From NCBI RefSeq assembly GCF_001591805.1, contig NZ_BCVP01000015.1:1-64000 (forward strand): a stretch of 64,000 nt of DNA, in the 5' to 3' direction. Made by a program: the position numbers and the translations under genes. Source of the stretch: Neobacillus novalis NBRC 102450. GTDB taxonomy: Bacteria > Bacillota > Bacilli > Bacillales > Cytobacillaceae. The notes below the pieces were generated by a model that was not told the DNA's origin, made no database searches, and saw only the letters and a program-made list of their open reading frames with translations. Shown one piece after another: positions 1 to 9,423 of this stretch (position 1 is its first letter; the number at the start of each line of letters is the position of its first letter).

Positions 1-1723
<1,723 letters not shown>

Positions 1724-2079
1724 ATGGCTGAATATGTAGTTAATCTGAATCCCAATTTTGATGACTTAGAAGATTTCGAAGAAGAGAATAATAATTTGTG
1801 TAGGGTAATAATATTAGATAGAAAACATGGTAAAAAATTTAAAATCCTTCAAATTATAGAGTACAACTGCAATTAAGTCGTGATGGACTTTAAGGACTTA
1901 GAAAAGAGTTAATAAGATTTGCTCATAAATACGACAATGGTGAGTGCCATCATTTAATGCCATCAAAAAGTGAGCATTTTTCACAAACATTAGAAATTGT
2001 GTCAATACCAGATAGTTGTGAACATGTAATTGGATGTGCTAATTTTGACACTATAGATAAATATTTAGAAGACGATTAG
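1724..2079 (+). pseudogene. Frameshifted small gene of unknown function
   Basis: An ATG behind a GGGGCG-type site opens a 50-residue ORF (MAEYVVNLNPNFDD...) that stops at 1876. About 20 bp later another frame is open from 1894 to a TAG at 2077-2079. It carries protein-like text (LRKELIRFAHKYDNG, then EHFSQTLEIVSIPDS) with no good start of its own. The two pieces fit one gene of about 115 codons broken by a frameshift near 1875-1893. I do not recognise the family. It could also be two short ORFs, or carry a sequencing error. Confidence 0.5.
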
Positions 2080-2112
2080 TACATTCTTGAACTTTACAGG
2101 GTTTATGTTAAG

Positions 2113-2141
2113 TAGAAAGGCTACTTAGGTAGCTTTTTTTA
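2113..2141 (+). terminator. Rho-independent terminator after the frameshifted gene
   Basis: AAAGGCTAC-TTA-GGTAGCTTT forms a short stem followed by a run of T, about 35 bp after the stop of the 1724-2079 remnant. This supports that remnant having once been a real transcription unit. Confidence 0.65.
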
Positions 2142-2276
2142 TGTTTGTTTATATTCGGACCAGGTCATCATTTCTCTATAATGATGGCCTTTAAAGTTTG
2201 AAAAAAGAAAAAAGATATTAGTTTTTATACTTGAATAATCTTTTAGATGTTTTACAAAAAATTAATAATAGTTAAC

Positions 2277-2305
2277 TTGCGGTTTTTATATAAGTGAATT
2301 ATTAT
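2277..2305 (+). promoter_or_regulatory. Putative sigma-A promoter and ArsR operator of the ars operon
   Basis: TTGCGG and TATTAT are separated by 17 bp. The octamer ATATAAGT occurs twice, at about 2287 and 2303, spanning the spacer and the -10. AT-rich repeats placed this way are where ArsR repressors usually sit. The repressor link is inferred. Confidence 0.5.
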
Positions 2306-2342
2306 ATAAGTAAACGCTTATTAAGTGAAGGGGATGACTTTT

Positions 2343-2639
2343 TTGGAGAATCTTGAAATAATGGCGAAACAGTTAAAAGCTGTGAGTGATCCTAATCGTT
2401 TAAAGCTGTTGGCTTGTCTTAAAAAAGGGGAAGTATGTGCTTGTGATTTTGTTGATGTGTTAAATATTTCTCAACCTGCTGTCAGTCAACAATTGAAAAA
2501 GTTAAAAGAAGCAGGAATCATTGTCGAAAGACCAGCAGGAACATGGAAGCATTATCGATTAAATGATGTGCAACAACCGTATATTCAGACCATTATTGAC
2601 CATTTGGATGAGATTTCATTCATACGTTGCGACTGTTAA
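2343..2639 (+). CDS. arsR: ArsR/SmtB-family arsenic-responsive repressor
   Basis: A winged-helix protein of about 98 residues that should repress the downstream operon until As(III) or Sb(III) binds. The recognition helix lies in the segment NISQPAVSQQLKKLKEAG. The arsenic site is seen as CAC (residues 32 and 34) in the usual ELCVCD position. C25 and a C-terminal CDC are further candidate ligands. I place the start at TTG 2343 because AAGGGG sits 9 bp upstream of it; GTG 2325, ATG 2334 and ATG 2361 are alternatives with poorer spacing. It leads the arsR-aquaporin-arsC cluster. Confidence 0.85.
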   Translation: MENLEIMAKQLKAVSDPNRLKLLACLKKGEVCACDFVDVLNISQPAVSQQLKKLKEAGIIVERPAGTWKHYRLNDVQQPYIQTIIDHLDEISFIRCDC

Positions 2640-2730
2640 TCGCTTGTGATACTTTTTTAGTCAAGACGTGCGAGGTATAGATAGATCCTGTTTTGCGTCA
2701 AGAATTTTCATCATCAAGGGGATTAAAACA

Positions 2731-3393
2731 ATGAAAGAAAAGCTTATAAGTGAATTTTTAGGAACCTATTTTCTTGTTTTTGCCGGGACAGGTGCAGTAG
2801 TAATAGATACTATGACGAAAAGTTTAACACATGTTGGCGTAGCCATTACATTCGGGCTAGTTGTAATGGCATTAATTTACACGTTCGGTCACATCTCAGG
2901 TGCACATTTTAACCCTGCAGTTACCATTGGATTTTTAATTCATAAGGATATTACTAAAAAGGAAGCCGTTTATTATATTTTTACACAAATAATTGCAGGG
3001 ATTGCAGCTAGTCTCACCTTATTTCCTTTATTTGGAAATGTAGCATCATTAGGTACTACCCTACCAAGCGGTACATGGTCTCAATCGTTTGTTTTAGAAT
3101 TCATCCTTACATTTTTCTTAATGTTTGTTATTTTTGGAGCTGCTGTTCATGGTAAAGCAGCAAAACCCTTTGCAGGAATAGCAATTGGGGCAACAGTGGG
3201 GTTAGAAGCGATGTTTGGTGGTCCCATTAGTGGTGCCTCGATGAATCCAGCAAGATCGATTGGTCCAGCAATCGTATCAGGAACACTTCAACATTTATGG
3301 GTGTATATTATTGCGACTATTTTAGGGGCCATGTGTGCGGCAATCATTTATAAATTAATAGACGATACAAAAAGGAGCGAGCAACATGTCTAA
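2731..3393 (+). CDS. MIP-family aquaglyceroporin in the arsenic operon
   Basis: A 220-residue six-helix channel of the major intrinsic protein family. Both signature loops are present: NPA at residues 61-63 and NPAR at 172-175, the Arg belonging to the selectivity filter. ATG 2731 is chosen because AAGGGG precedes it by about 10 bp; the frame is open further upstream but without a ribosome-binding site. The gene lies between arsR and arsC, where an arsB or acr3 efflux pump would be expected. In operons of this layout (AqpS of Sinorhizobium) the channel lets arsenite made by ArsC flow out down its gradient. I infer the same role here. A plain water or glycerol channel is the alternative. Confidence 0.85.
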   Translation: MKEKLISEFLGTYFLVFAGTGAVVIDTMTKSLTHVGVAITFGLVVMALIYTFGHISGAHFNPAVTIGFLIHKDITKKEAVYYIFTQIIAGIAASLTLFPLFGNVASLGTTLPSGTWSQSFVLEFILTFFLMFVIFGAAVHGKAAKPFAGIAIGATVGLEAMFGGPISGASMNPARSIGPAIVSGTLQHLWVYIIATILGAMCAAIIYKLIDDTKRSEQHV

Positions 3394-3805
3394 AAAAACT
3401 CTTTATTTTTTATGTACAGGAAACTCATGTCGAAGCCAAATGGCTGAAGGTTGGGCAAAGAATTATTTAGGTAATGAGTGGGAAGTACGCAGTGCCGGCA
3501 TTGAAGCACACGGGTTGAACCCCAATGCTGTAAAGGCGATGAAAGAAGCTGGAATTGATATTTCAAATCATACTTCTGATATTATTGAACCTGTATATTT
3601 AAACAACGCAGATTTAGTTGTCACGCTATGTGGTGACGCTGCTGACAAATGCCCAATTACCCCGCCAAAAGTAAAACGAGTGCATTGGGGATTTGATGAC
3701 CCAGCAAAAGCACAAGGAACAGATGAGGAAAAATGGGCATTCTTTCAGCGTGTCCGTGATGAAATTGGAAATAGAATCAAGCGATTTAGTGAAACAGGAG
3801 AATAA
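3386..3805 (+). CDS. arsC: Arsenate reductase, thioredoxin-coupled
   Basis: A 139-residue low-molecular-weight phosphatase-fold enzyme that reduces As(V) to As(III). The P-loop CTGNSCRS begins at Cys10. The redox relay Cys82 and Cys89 is present in the segment [11 protein letters not shown]. The three cysteines and the length match the Bacillus/Staphylococcus thioredoxin-linked class rather than the glutaredoxin-linked one. The ATG overlaps the aquaporin gene by 8 bp, so the two are translationally coupled. Electrons would come from thioredoxin via TrxB, which is encoded near 48 kb. Confidence 0.95.
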   Translation: MSKKTLYFLCTGNSCRSQMAEGWAKNYLGNEWEVRSAGIEAHGLNPNAVKAMKEAGIDISNHTSDIIEPVYLNNADLVVTLCGDAADKCPITPPKVKRVHWGFDDPAKAQGTDEEKWAFFQRVRDEIGNRIKRFSETGE

Positions 3806-3842
3806 TACAACCAAAAACCAAGAGTCATTCTTTAAAAAGGGG

Positions 3843-3876
3843 AAGAGAGGTCCCATTCAAATGGTACCTCTCTTTC
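3843..3876. terminator. Bidirectional terminator between arsC and the MFS gene
   Basis: AAGAGAGGT and ACCTCTCTT form a stem around a 14-base loop. The hairpin overlaps the last codons and stop of the convergent MFS gene. The minus-strand tail is T-rich (CTTCCCCTTTTT), so it works best for that gene. Confidence 0.6.
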
Positions 3877-5068
3877 GATATGATTTGGTTGAAATGGTTA
3901 CCATTAGGAAAATGGCAACAAGAATATAGGCAATACCTCCAAGCAGACCCAAGGAACGGGGTGTGAGGTATTGGAGTGCGGATCCGGATAAAAACATAGA
4001 CATTCCCAAAATGGTGTTTGAGATTGTTGCCAGTAGCCCAAACATGGTTCCTTGATGCTCCTCGGGAATTTCCTTCATGAGAGTGGTGTCGAAGCACGTA
4101 TTTCCAATCCCGGACATAAACGCAGCACCACAGAATATAAGCAGTGCGAAAACCACTAAATGTGTTCGGCTTAATAAGACTAGAAATACCCCTTCAAGCA
4201 ATAGACATACTAAACCTGTAACAAGGAAATTTTTTCGTAGTTGATTGGCGACTGAAAAGCTTAACATTAAACCAATCCCTAAGGCACCATAAAAAAGACC
4301 TACCCCAACATCTCCAAGCTGAAACTCATTAATCGCATAGACGCTGATTAGAACATTATCAATTCCATTCATAGAAGCAATTAATATCTCACATAAAAGA
4401 AGGATTTGAACCGGTACAGACATCAAGATTACCTTTTTGAAGGTTGAGATTGGACTTTCCTTATTGGACTCATCTACTTTTTCTATGTTTTTATTTTTGG
4501 GAAACGTAATAGTCGAGATGATGGCTCCAGCTCCTAAAAATGAAACTGCATTTAACCAAAATGTCACACCAGCCCCAAAAATAGCTGAAACGATTCCACC
4601 TGAAATGGCTCCAATGATTAAAACAATCCCGACCATGACTTGCTCCAAACTATTCACTTTCACAAGATGCTCTTTGCTCACGAGCCCAGCTATGCCCGAT
4701 TTTCTTGCCGGTCCATAAATAGCTTCTCCTGAAGCCAAAATAAACGAACTACAATAGACAATCCAGAGATCCTCCTTACTGTGAACAAAAAGGAAAGATA
4801 AGGCTACCGCAACTCTAATAAGGTCAGTTGTGACTAATATTGTTTTTCGCGAAAATCGATCTACCAGCCTTCCCACTATTGGTCCAAAAAATAATGAGGG
4901 CACCAGCCGAATGGCTAGAGTCGTTCCCACCGCCAAGCCTGACCCTGTTACATGCAAAAGCATAGCTAACACAGCTACGGAACTAAAGCGGTCGCCAATC
5001 CCATTCACAATTCCAGCTAGAAATAATCTCCGATATTGTTTTTCTTCCTTTAAAAATGAAATACCCAT
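3857..5068 (-). CDS. MFS transporter, probable drug or metabolite exporter
   Basis: About 403 residues with roughly 12 hydrophobic helices. The family's loop motif is seen as GRLVDRFSRKTIL after helix 2. The shape resembles the EntS/MFS_3 exporter group, whose substrates vary, so no substrate is assigned. ATG 5068 is preferred over an in-frame GTG at 5077 because AAGGTG lies 8 bp before it. It sits downstream of, and in the same direction as, an ArsR/DUF2087 regulator but behind a terminator, so it probably has its own promoter. That promoter region carries a copy of the ATCTAATTAG motif also found before the regulator. Confidence 0.8.
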   Translation of the reverse strand: MGISFLKEEKQYRRLFLAGIVNGIGDRFSSVAVLAMLLHVTGSGLAVGTTLAIRLVPSLFFGPIVGRLVDRFSRKTILVTTDLIRVAVALSFLFVHSKEDLWIVYCSSFILASGEAIYGPARKSGIAGLVSKEHLVKVNSLEQVMVGIVLIIGAISGGIVSAIFGAGVTFWLNAVSFLGAGAIISTITFPKNKNIEKVDESNKESPISTFKKVILMSVPVQILLLCEILIASMNGIDNVLISVYAINEFQLGDVGVGLFYGALGIGLMLSFSVANQLRKNFLVTGLVCLLLEGVFLVLLSRTHLVVFALLIFCGAAFMSGIGNTCFDTTLMKEIPEEHQGTMFGLLATISNTILGMSMFLSGSALQYLTPRSLGLLGGIAYILVAIFLMVTISTKSYRKRGTI

Positions 5069-5091
5069 ATCTATCACCTTCTTTTACATAT

Positions 5092-5117
5092 ATCTAATTT
5101 TATATTCATCTAATTAG
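5092..5117. promoter_or_regulatory. Candidate operator before the MFS gene
   Basis: ATCTAATT at 5092 and ATCTAATTAG at 5108 lie 16 bp apart, 25-50 bp upstream of the MFS start. The second copy matches the palindrome at 5757-5768 ahead of the regulator gene. Binding by the regulator is inferred. Confidence 0.45.
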
Positions 5118-5122
5118 TTGGG

Positions 5123-5153
5123 TAAAAAAAACGGGTGCCGGCTGACACCCTTT
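5123..5153 (-). terminator. Terminator of the ArsR/DUF2087 regulator gene
   Basis: On the minus strand GGGTG pairs with CACCC around an 8-base loop and is followed by GTTTTTTTT. It ends the regulator transcript before the MFS gene. The stem sequence resembles the GGTGCCTGACACC motif seen elsewhere in the window. Confidence 0.75.
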
Positions 5154-5730
5154 AACTCAACCACCATAACTCAACCGGATTTAACTCATATTGATTGTTT
5201 TCTCGGTACATATATTGGCACATAATCAGTTCGCGTCTTAATGTTGCATAATCCTCATGATAATGCTTTAAATATTCATTGATTTCTTTCTCTTGATAGA
5301 CTTTTCCGAATTCCAATCCTTTGATCATATGAGCTAGTACCACAAGCTTTTTCTTTCTTTGTGCAGGGTAGTTTTTCAGTTTCCCATCTTTCGTGAAGAA
5401 ATTATTGATAATAGCTGATCGTTCCTCTTCAGTAACCGACATTTCCATTTTTGCATCACCTCCTGTTCCAACAGATAAAATGCCCTTAGCACTCATTTCT
5501 AATATTTTTGTATTAAGAGAAAAATAGATCGTATTTTTATCACGGCGTTCTTTAATAAGTCCAACCTCACGCAGCTTCGTCATATGGTGTGTAATCGTTG
5601 GCGGCTTAAGCCCTAACGTCTCAGCAATCGCTTGCCCATTCAAAGGACCTTGCTTTAGCAAGGCAATAATCCGAATCCGTGTCAGATCACCTAATGCTTT
5701 ATGGAATTCAACAATTTTGTTTAACTGCAT
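5152..5730 (-). CDS. ArsR-type winged-helix regulator with C-terminal DUF2087
   Basis: About 192 residues. Residues 1-80 form a winged helix whose recognition helix is in the segment LKPPTITHHMTKLREVGLI. The C-terminal half (FFTKDGKLKNYPAQRKKKL and onward) matches my recollection of DUF2087, which often follows such DNA-binding domains. ATG 5730 is favoured because AGGTGA lies 8 bp upstream; GTG 5742 is also in frame. No metal-binding cysteines are visible, so it is not an arsenic sensor. It probably controls itself and the downstream MFS exporter. Confidence 0.8.
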   Translation of the reverse strand: MQLNKIVEFHKALGDLTRIRIIALLKQGPLNGQAIAETLGLKPPTITHHMTKLREVGLIKERRDKNTIYFSLNTKILEMSAKGILSVGTGGDAKMEMSVTEEERSAIINNFFTKDGKLKNYPAQRKKKLVVLAHMIKGLEFGKVYQEKEINEYLKHYHEDYATLRRELIMCQYMYRENNQYELNPVELWWLS

Positions 5731-5756
5731 TCGTTCATTCACCTACTTTTGTATTT

Positions 5757-5768
5757 ATCTAATTAGAT
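5757..5768. promoter_or_regulatory. Perfect 12-bp palindrome before the DUF2087 regulator
   Basis: ATCTAATTAGAT is self-complementary and lies about 25 bp upstream of the regulator start. The same core, ATCTAATTAG, occurs before the MFS gene. A looser dyad (AATCG-AATC-CGATT) follows at about 5772. This is a candidate autoregulatory operator. Confidence 0.5.
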
Positions 5769-5831
5769 ACTAATCGAATCCGATTTAATAAGCAAGGGGT
5801 AAATATGATTTTTTTAATACAGACATGCCAA

Positions 5832-5874
5832 ATAAATGAAGCCAAAGGATTTCCTATCCTTTGGCTTCATTTAT
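5832..5874. terminator. Long perfect hairpin after the ABC-2 exporter operon
   Basis: A 19-bp perfect stem (5832-5850 with 5856-5874) around a 5-base loop lies directly after the permease stop. The T-tail is weak on both strands. It probably ends the exporter operon and stabilises the mRNA 3' end. Confidence 0.75.
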
Positions 5875-5876
5875 GC

Positions 5877-6935
5877 TTATAATTTTCGATATTTTTTCAA
5901 AGCCAAGATATTAAGTACAATGAAGATGGCAGCGAAAATAACTAAGGCGAAGAGATCGCCGCTGATTTCGCTTAAGCTGGCTCCTTTATACATAACGCCC
6001 TTTAAGGCGTCCCCTGCATAATACATTGGGATAATCCTCGCGACTGCCTGTAACCAATTGGCCATCCCTTCAAGCGGGAAGATCCCGGCAAAAAATATTT
6101 GTGGAATAACCGCTATCGGGATAAATTGTATCATTTGAAATTCTGAAGCCGCAAAGGTCGATAACAGAATCCCTAAAGAAAGTGCTACCAGAGCGAGCAG
6201 CAAGTTAATCAATACCACATTCCAAATCGAGCCGGCAAGCACGATGTCTAATACATTGATTGCATAAAAGACGACAATCAGCGTTTGAATGACAGCGAAT
6301 ATTCCATAACCAACCAAGTAGGCTGTAACAATTTCTACTCTTCGAATTGGCGTCGACAATAACCTTTCCAATGTGCCGGTCGTCCGCTCACGTAATAGGC
6401 CAATCCCCGAAATAATAAACACAAAGAAGAAGACGAAGAATCCTACTAAAATCGGGCTTAAGACATCAAAAAAGACAGTATCCGCATTACCGTAAACATA
6501 GTTTACATCGATACTTGTTGGTGTTATAGTTGGCGCTGGTCCAGAACTTTTCATCATCATCTTGAATTGGAACTCGGCAGCAACCACCTGATTGACCTTC
6601 ATTTGCAGCACTTTCGCTTTTGAAGGGTCGTCATTTAGCAGCGTCAATTTCATTATCCCATTTTCATGATTAAGCAAACCGTCGAGGTCTTCATTAACCA
6701 CTGTCTTATTTGTTACATTTTCAAATTGTTTTACGTTAATGTCCGCCTTTTTCAATGCTTCCACCAAATTACTGTCCACACCTGAGACGCCTAATTTGGG
6801 ATCAACTGTATTGCCATTAAATAAAAAGTACATCAGCGTTAAAATTAAGAGCGGAGCCACAAACATTAATGCTAAAGTCCGTTTATCACGAAGCAATTGC
6901 TGGCAGATTCTTTTGATTAATGCCGTCATTCTCAT
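5877..6935 (-). CDS. ABC-2 type transporter permease
   Basis: 352 residues. One transmembrane helix near the N-terminus (about 18-40) is followed by an extracytoplasmic region of about 130 residues and five C-terminal helices. This is the ABC2_membrane_3 arrangement of antibiotic and polymer exporters such as the LnrMN type. The motif RERTTGTLERLLSTPI, typical of the family, lies between the second and third helices. Its ATG overlaps the stop of the upstream ATPase gene (ATGA), so the pair is co-translated. One permease with one ATPase suggests a homodimeric exporter. The substrate is unknown. Confidence 0.85.
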   Translation of the reverse strand: MRMTALIKRICQQLLRDKRTLALMFVAPLLILTLMYFLFNGNTVDPKLGVSGVDSNLVEALKKADINVKQFENVTNKTVVNEDLDGLLNHENGIMKLTLLNDDPSKAKVLQMKVNQVVAAEFQFKMMMKSSGPAPTITPTSIDVNYVYGNADTVFFDVLSPILVGFFVFFFVFIISGIGLLRERTTGTLERLLSTPIRRVEIVTAYLVGYGIFAVIQTLIVVFYAINVLDIVLAGSIWNVVLINLLLALVALSLGILLSTFAASEFQMIQFIPIAVIPQIFFAGIFPLEGMANWLQAVARIIPMYYAGDALKGVMYKGASLSEISGDLFALVIFAAIFIVLNILALKKYRKL

Positions 6936-7657
6936 GCCTGTTTCACCCCTGCTTTCAGGAATACCTCATCAAAATCGTCTGTTTCGTATAACGCTTTTAA
7001 CTCACTTGGCGAACCGCTGGTTAAAATGCGGCCATCGCGGACCATGGCGACATAATCACATTTCACTGCCTCATCCATCACGTGTGTGGTCACGATAATC
7101 GTTTTTCCTTCTTCATTTTTCAATCGTAAAAACTCTTTCCAAATTGATAATTTTAATTCGGGGTCAATTCCCACAGTCGGTTCATCTAATATTAAAATCT
7201 TCGGATCTTGAATCAGTGCGATTGCCAGGGATAAGCGTCGTTTCATTCCGCCTGAATAGGCCGCTACGCGCTTCTTTAGGTCCGCCGTCAGGTTTACTAA
7301 GCTGGCCACGTAAGCAAGCCGCTTTTTCTGCGCTTCCTTATTTAAGCCAAAAAGTGAAGCAAAAAACTTCAGATTCTCCTCACCTGTTAACTCAACATAG
7401 AGGGCGTCCGATTGCGCCATATAACCGATTTCCTGGAGTAAGCCAAGGTTGGGCATTTTTTGATTTAATACATGAATCGATCCGGTATCTGCCTTTTCCA
7501 TGCCAACAATCATTTTGACAAGCGTGGTTTTCCCTGCCCCTGAAGGTCCGATTAACCCGAATAATTGACCTTTCGGGATTGTTAAGTTAACACCACTCAA
7601 AACGGGCTTTTTACCATAGCTTTTATTGACATCTTCTACTTTAATTGTTGGATCCAT
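6932..7657 (-). CDS. ABC transporter ATP-binding protein
   Basis: About 241 residues. The Walker A motif is GPSGAGKTT, the signature is YSGGMKRRLSLA, and Walker B with the catalytic Glu is ILILDEPT. The switch His lies in VTTHVMDEA. It powers the permease encoded immediately downstream. ATG 7657 is preferred because AGGAGG lies 7 bp before it; ATG 7663 is almost on top of that site. The CcmA/NatA-like class fits export rather than import, and no binding protein is nearby. About 280 bp upstream hold no other gene; I see no clear operator there. Confidence 0.9.
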   Translation of the reverse strand: MDPTIKVEDVNKSYGKKPVLSGVNLTIPKGQLFGLIGPSGAGKTTLVKMIVGMEKADTGSIHVLNQKMPNLGLLQEIGYMAQSDALYVELTGEENLKFFASLFGLNKEAQKKRLAYVASLVNLTADLKKRVAAYSGGMKRRLSLAIALIQDPKILILDEPTVGIDPELKLSIWKEFLRLKNEEGKTIIVTTHVMDEAVKCDYVAMVRDGRILTSGSPSELKALYETDDFDEVFLKAGVKQA

Positions 7658-7940
7658 TCCCATTCCTCCTCTAGAGATGCTTCTACTTTAATTTTACAGC
7701 TCCAGACGATTTTAACAATAAACAAATTGGTGTTTTCTGTTTATTAATTCAAAATAAGAACGAAAAAATGTGTGTTAAAAGTAGGTTTGGCGGAATCACA
7801 CCTATAGCCGGTACCCAATAAGGATCAGTTTCTAGGGCCCTCTAATTTTCGTGTTTTTTTGGAGAATTTATGCATATCTGGAAAACGATCGGTTAAACCT
7901 ATAATGGTAAATTTTCCAATCTATAAAAGGTGGTTTAGCC

Positions 7941-8534
7941 ATGATTATTAGCTTGCTGAATAGTATTGAGTTTCAAAATCCGGGGATTTTTAATGTGGAA
8001 GGAGCGGCGGCCATCGTTTTTTATTTCACGCTGTATTCGTTTATGGGCTGGCTGCTCGAAAACAGCTACAGCTTCTTCACAAAACGGGTATTTTTCAAAC
8101 CCAATTTTTTGTGGGGGCCATTTAAACCGATGTATGGCTTTGCCCCTATCCTCCTGGTCTATTTAATACCGGCGAACACACATTTGGCGGTTGTGGCCGT
8201 GCTTTGCTTTTTCATTCCGACGATTGTGGAATATGTGAGCGGTGCTTTGCTACAGAAATTATTCAACCGCCAGTGGTGGGATTACTCCGACACCCCAATG
8301 CAGCTGCACGGTCATATTTGTTTGCCCTTTTCTCTTTGCTGGGGTGTCCTCGCCATCATTTGTGTACAATGGATCCATCCGGCCCTCACTGCTTTCTATG
8401 GAGCAATCGCGCCTTTTTGGGCATGGATTTGGGCTGTGGCAGGGTTATACTTCCTTGCCGACCTCGCCTTAGCGACACGAAGACACTCATTAAAGGACCT
8501 CATTACCGATGAATCATCAAACCCAATTCAATAA
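7941..8534 (+). CDS. CmpB-like putative ABC transporter (type IV) membrane protein
   Basis: 197 residues with about five hydrophobic helices. Conserved-looking motifs include YSFMGWLLENSYSFF near residue 31 and WWDYSDTPMQLHGHICLPFS near 112, the pattern of the family called putative ABC-transporter type IV. The biochemical role of this family is not established. AAAGGTGG lies upstream of the ATG. It stands alone, divergent from the ABC-2 operon and followed by its own terminator. Confidence 0.8.
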   Translation: MIISLLNSIEFQNPGIFNVEGAAAIVFYFTLYSFMGWLLENSYSFFTKRVFFKPNFLWGPFKPMYGFAPILLVYLIPANTHLAVVAVLCFFIPTIVEYVSGALLQKLFNRQWWDYSDTPMQLHGHICLPFSLCWGVLAIICVQWIHPALTAFYGAIAPFWAWIWAVAGLYFLADLALATRRHSLKDLITDESSNPIQ

Positions 8535-8552
8535 CAGCGCTACGACAACAGT

Positions 8553-8590
8553 AAAAACTCCTACGCTTCTTTAAAGCCGAAGGAGTTTTC
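8553..8590 (+). terminator. Terminator after the CmpB-like gene
   Basis: AAAACTCCT and AGGAGTTTT form the outer stem, with a smaller GCTT/AAGC stem inside. It separates this gene from the two-component operon. Confidence 0.7.
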
Positions 8591-8720
8591 GTATTGAAAT
8601 AGATTAAATTTCTATGAAAAAAAGAAATATAAGGATAAATAATGCTACATTGAAGGGGAGCGTTTTACGCAACTAGTTGGAATGGGCATCTTGAGAGAGA
8701 TTCATAAAGGAGCGATCATC

Positions 8721-9419
8721 TTGAAACAGCGAATTTTGGTAGTAGAGGATGAAAAACAAATCGCCAAGATTTTAAAGCTTGAACTCGAGTATGAAGGCTA
8801 TGAGGTCGTGGTTGCCTATGACGGCAAGTCAGGGCTGCAATCAGCCTTGAGCGAAAAACTGGATTTAATCCTATTAGATGTCATGCTTCCTGAAATGAAC
8901 GGCATTGAGGTATTAAGAAGAATACGCAAAGTAAATACACTGATCCCTGTTATTTTACTAACCGCCCGTAACATGACGATGGACAAGGTGGCAGGTCTCG
9001 ACCAGGGGGCCAATGATTATATCACCAAGCCATTTGAAATCGAGGAATTATTGGCGAGAATTCGCTCTTGTCTACGGCAGAATTCCATTGCTGTTAAGGC
9101 ATCACAAGCGGAGGATTCCGTATTAACAATTAGGGACCTAACCGTCAATCTTGAGACGAGAGAGGTAACAAGGGGTGAGGCTTCGATTACGTTAACCCCG
9201 AAGGAATTTGATTTGCTCGTGTATTTACTGGCCAATAAAAATAAAATCGTCACGAGGGACAATATTCTTTTTCATGTTTGGGGCTATGAATATGAAGGGG
9301 AAACAAATGTCATTGATGTATTTATCAGACATTTACGCAAAAAAATTGAAGAAGGCTTTTCAGATCCAACGATTATTCAGACTGTTAGGGGAATCGGTTA
9401 TACAGTCAGGGAGAATTAA
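8721..9419 (+). CDS. OmpR-family response regulator
   Basis: 232 residues: a receiver domain (1-120) and a winged-helix output domain (135-230). Asp53 in LILLDVMLPEMNG is the phosphoacceptor, with acidic residues E9-D10-E11 and the Lys in ITKPFE completing the site. The start is TTG 8721 with AAAGGAG 8 bp upstream; an in-frame ATG at 8682 lacks such a site. It lies 4 bp before the sensor kinase gene. The operon continues into polysaccharide deacetylase and DedA genes, so control of envelope functions is likely but not shown. Confidence 0.9.
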   Translation: MKQRILVVEDEKQIAKILKLELEYEGYEVVVAYDGKSGLQSALSEKLDLILLDVMLPEMNGIEVLRRIRKVNTLIPVILLTARNMTMDKVAGLDQGANDYITKPFEIEELLARIRSCLRQNSIAVKASQAEDSVLTIRDLTVNLETREVTRGEASITLTPKEFDLLVYLLANKNKIVTRDNILFHVWGYEYEGETNVIDVFIRHLRKKIEEGFSDPTIIQTVRGIGYTVREN

Positions 9420-9423
9420 ATAA

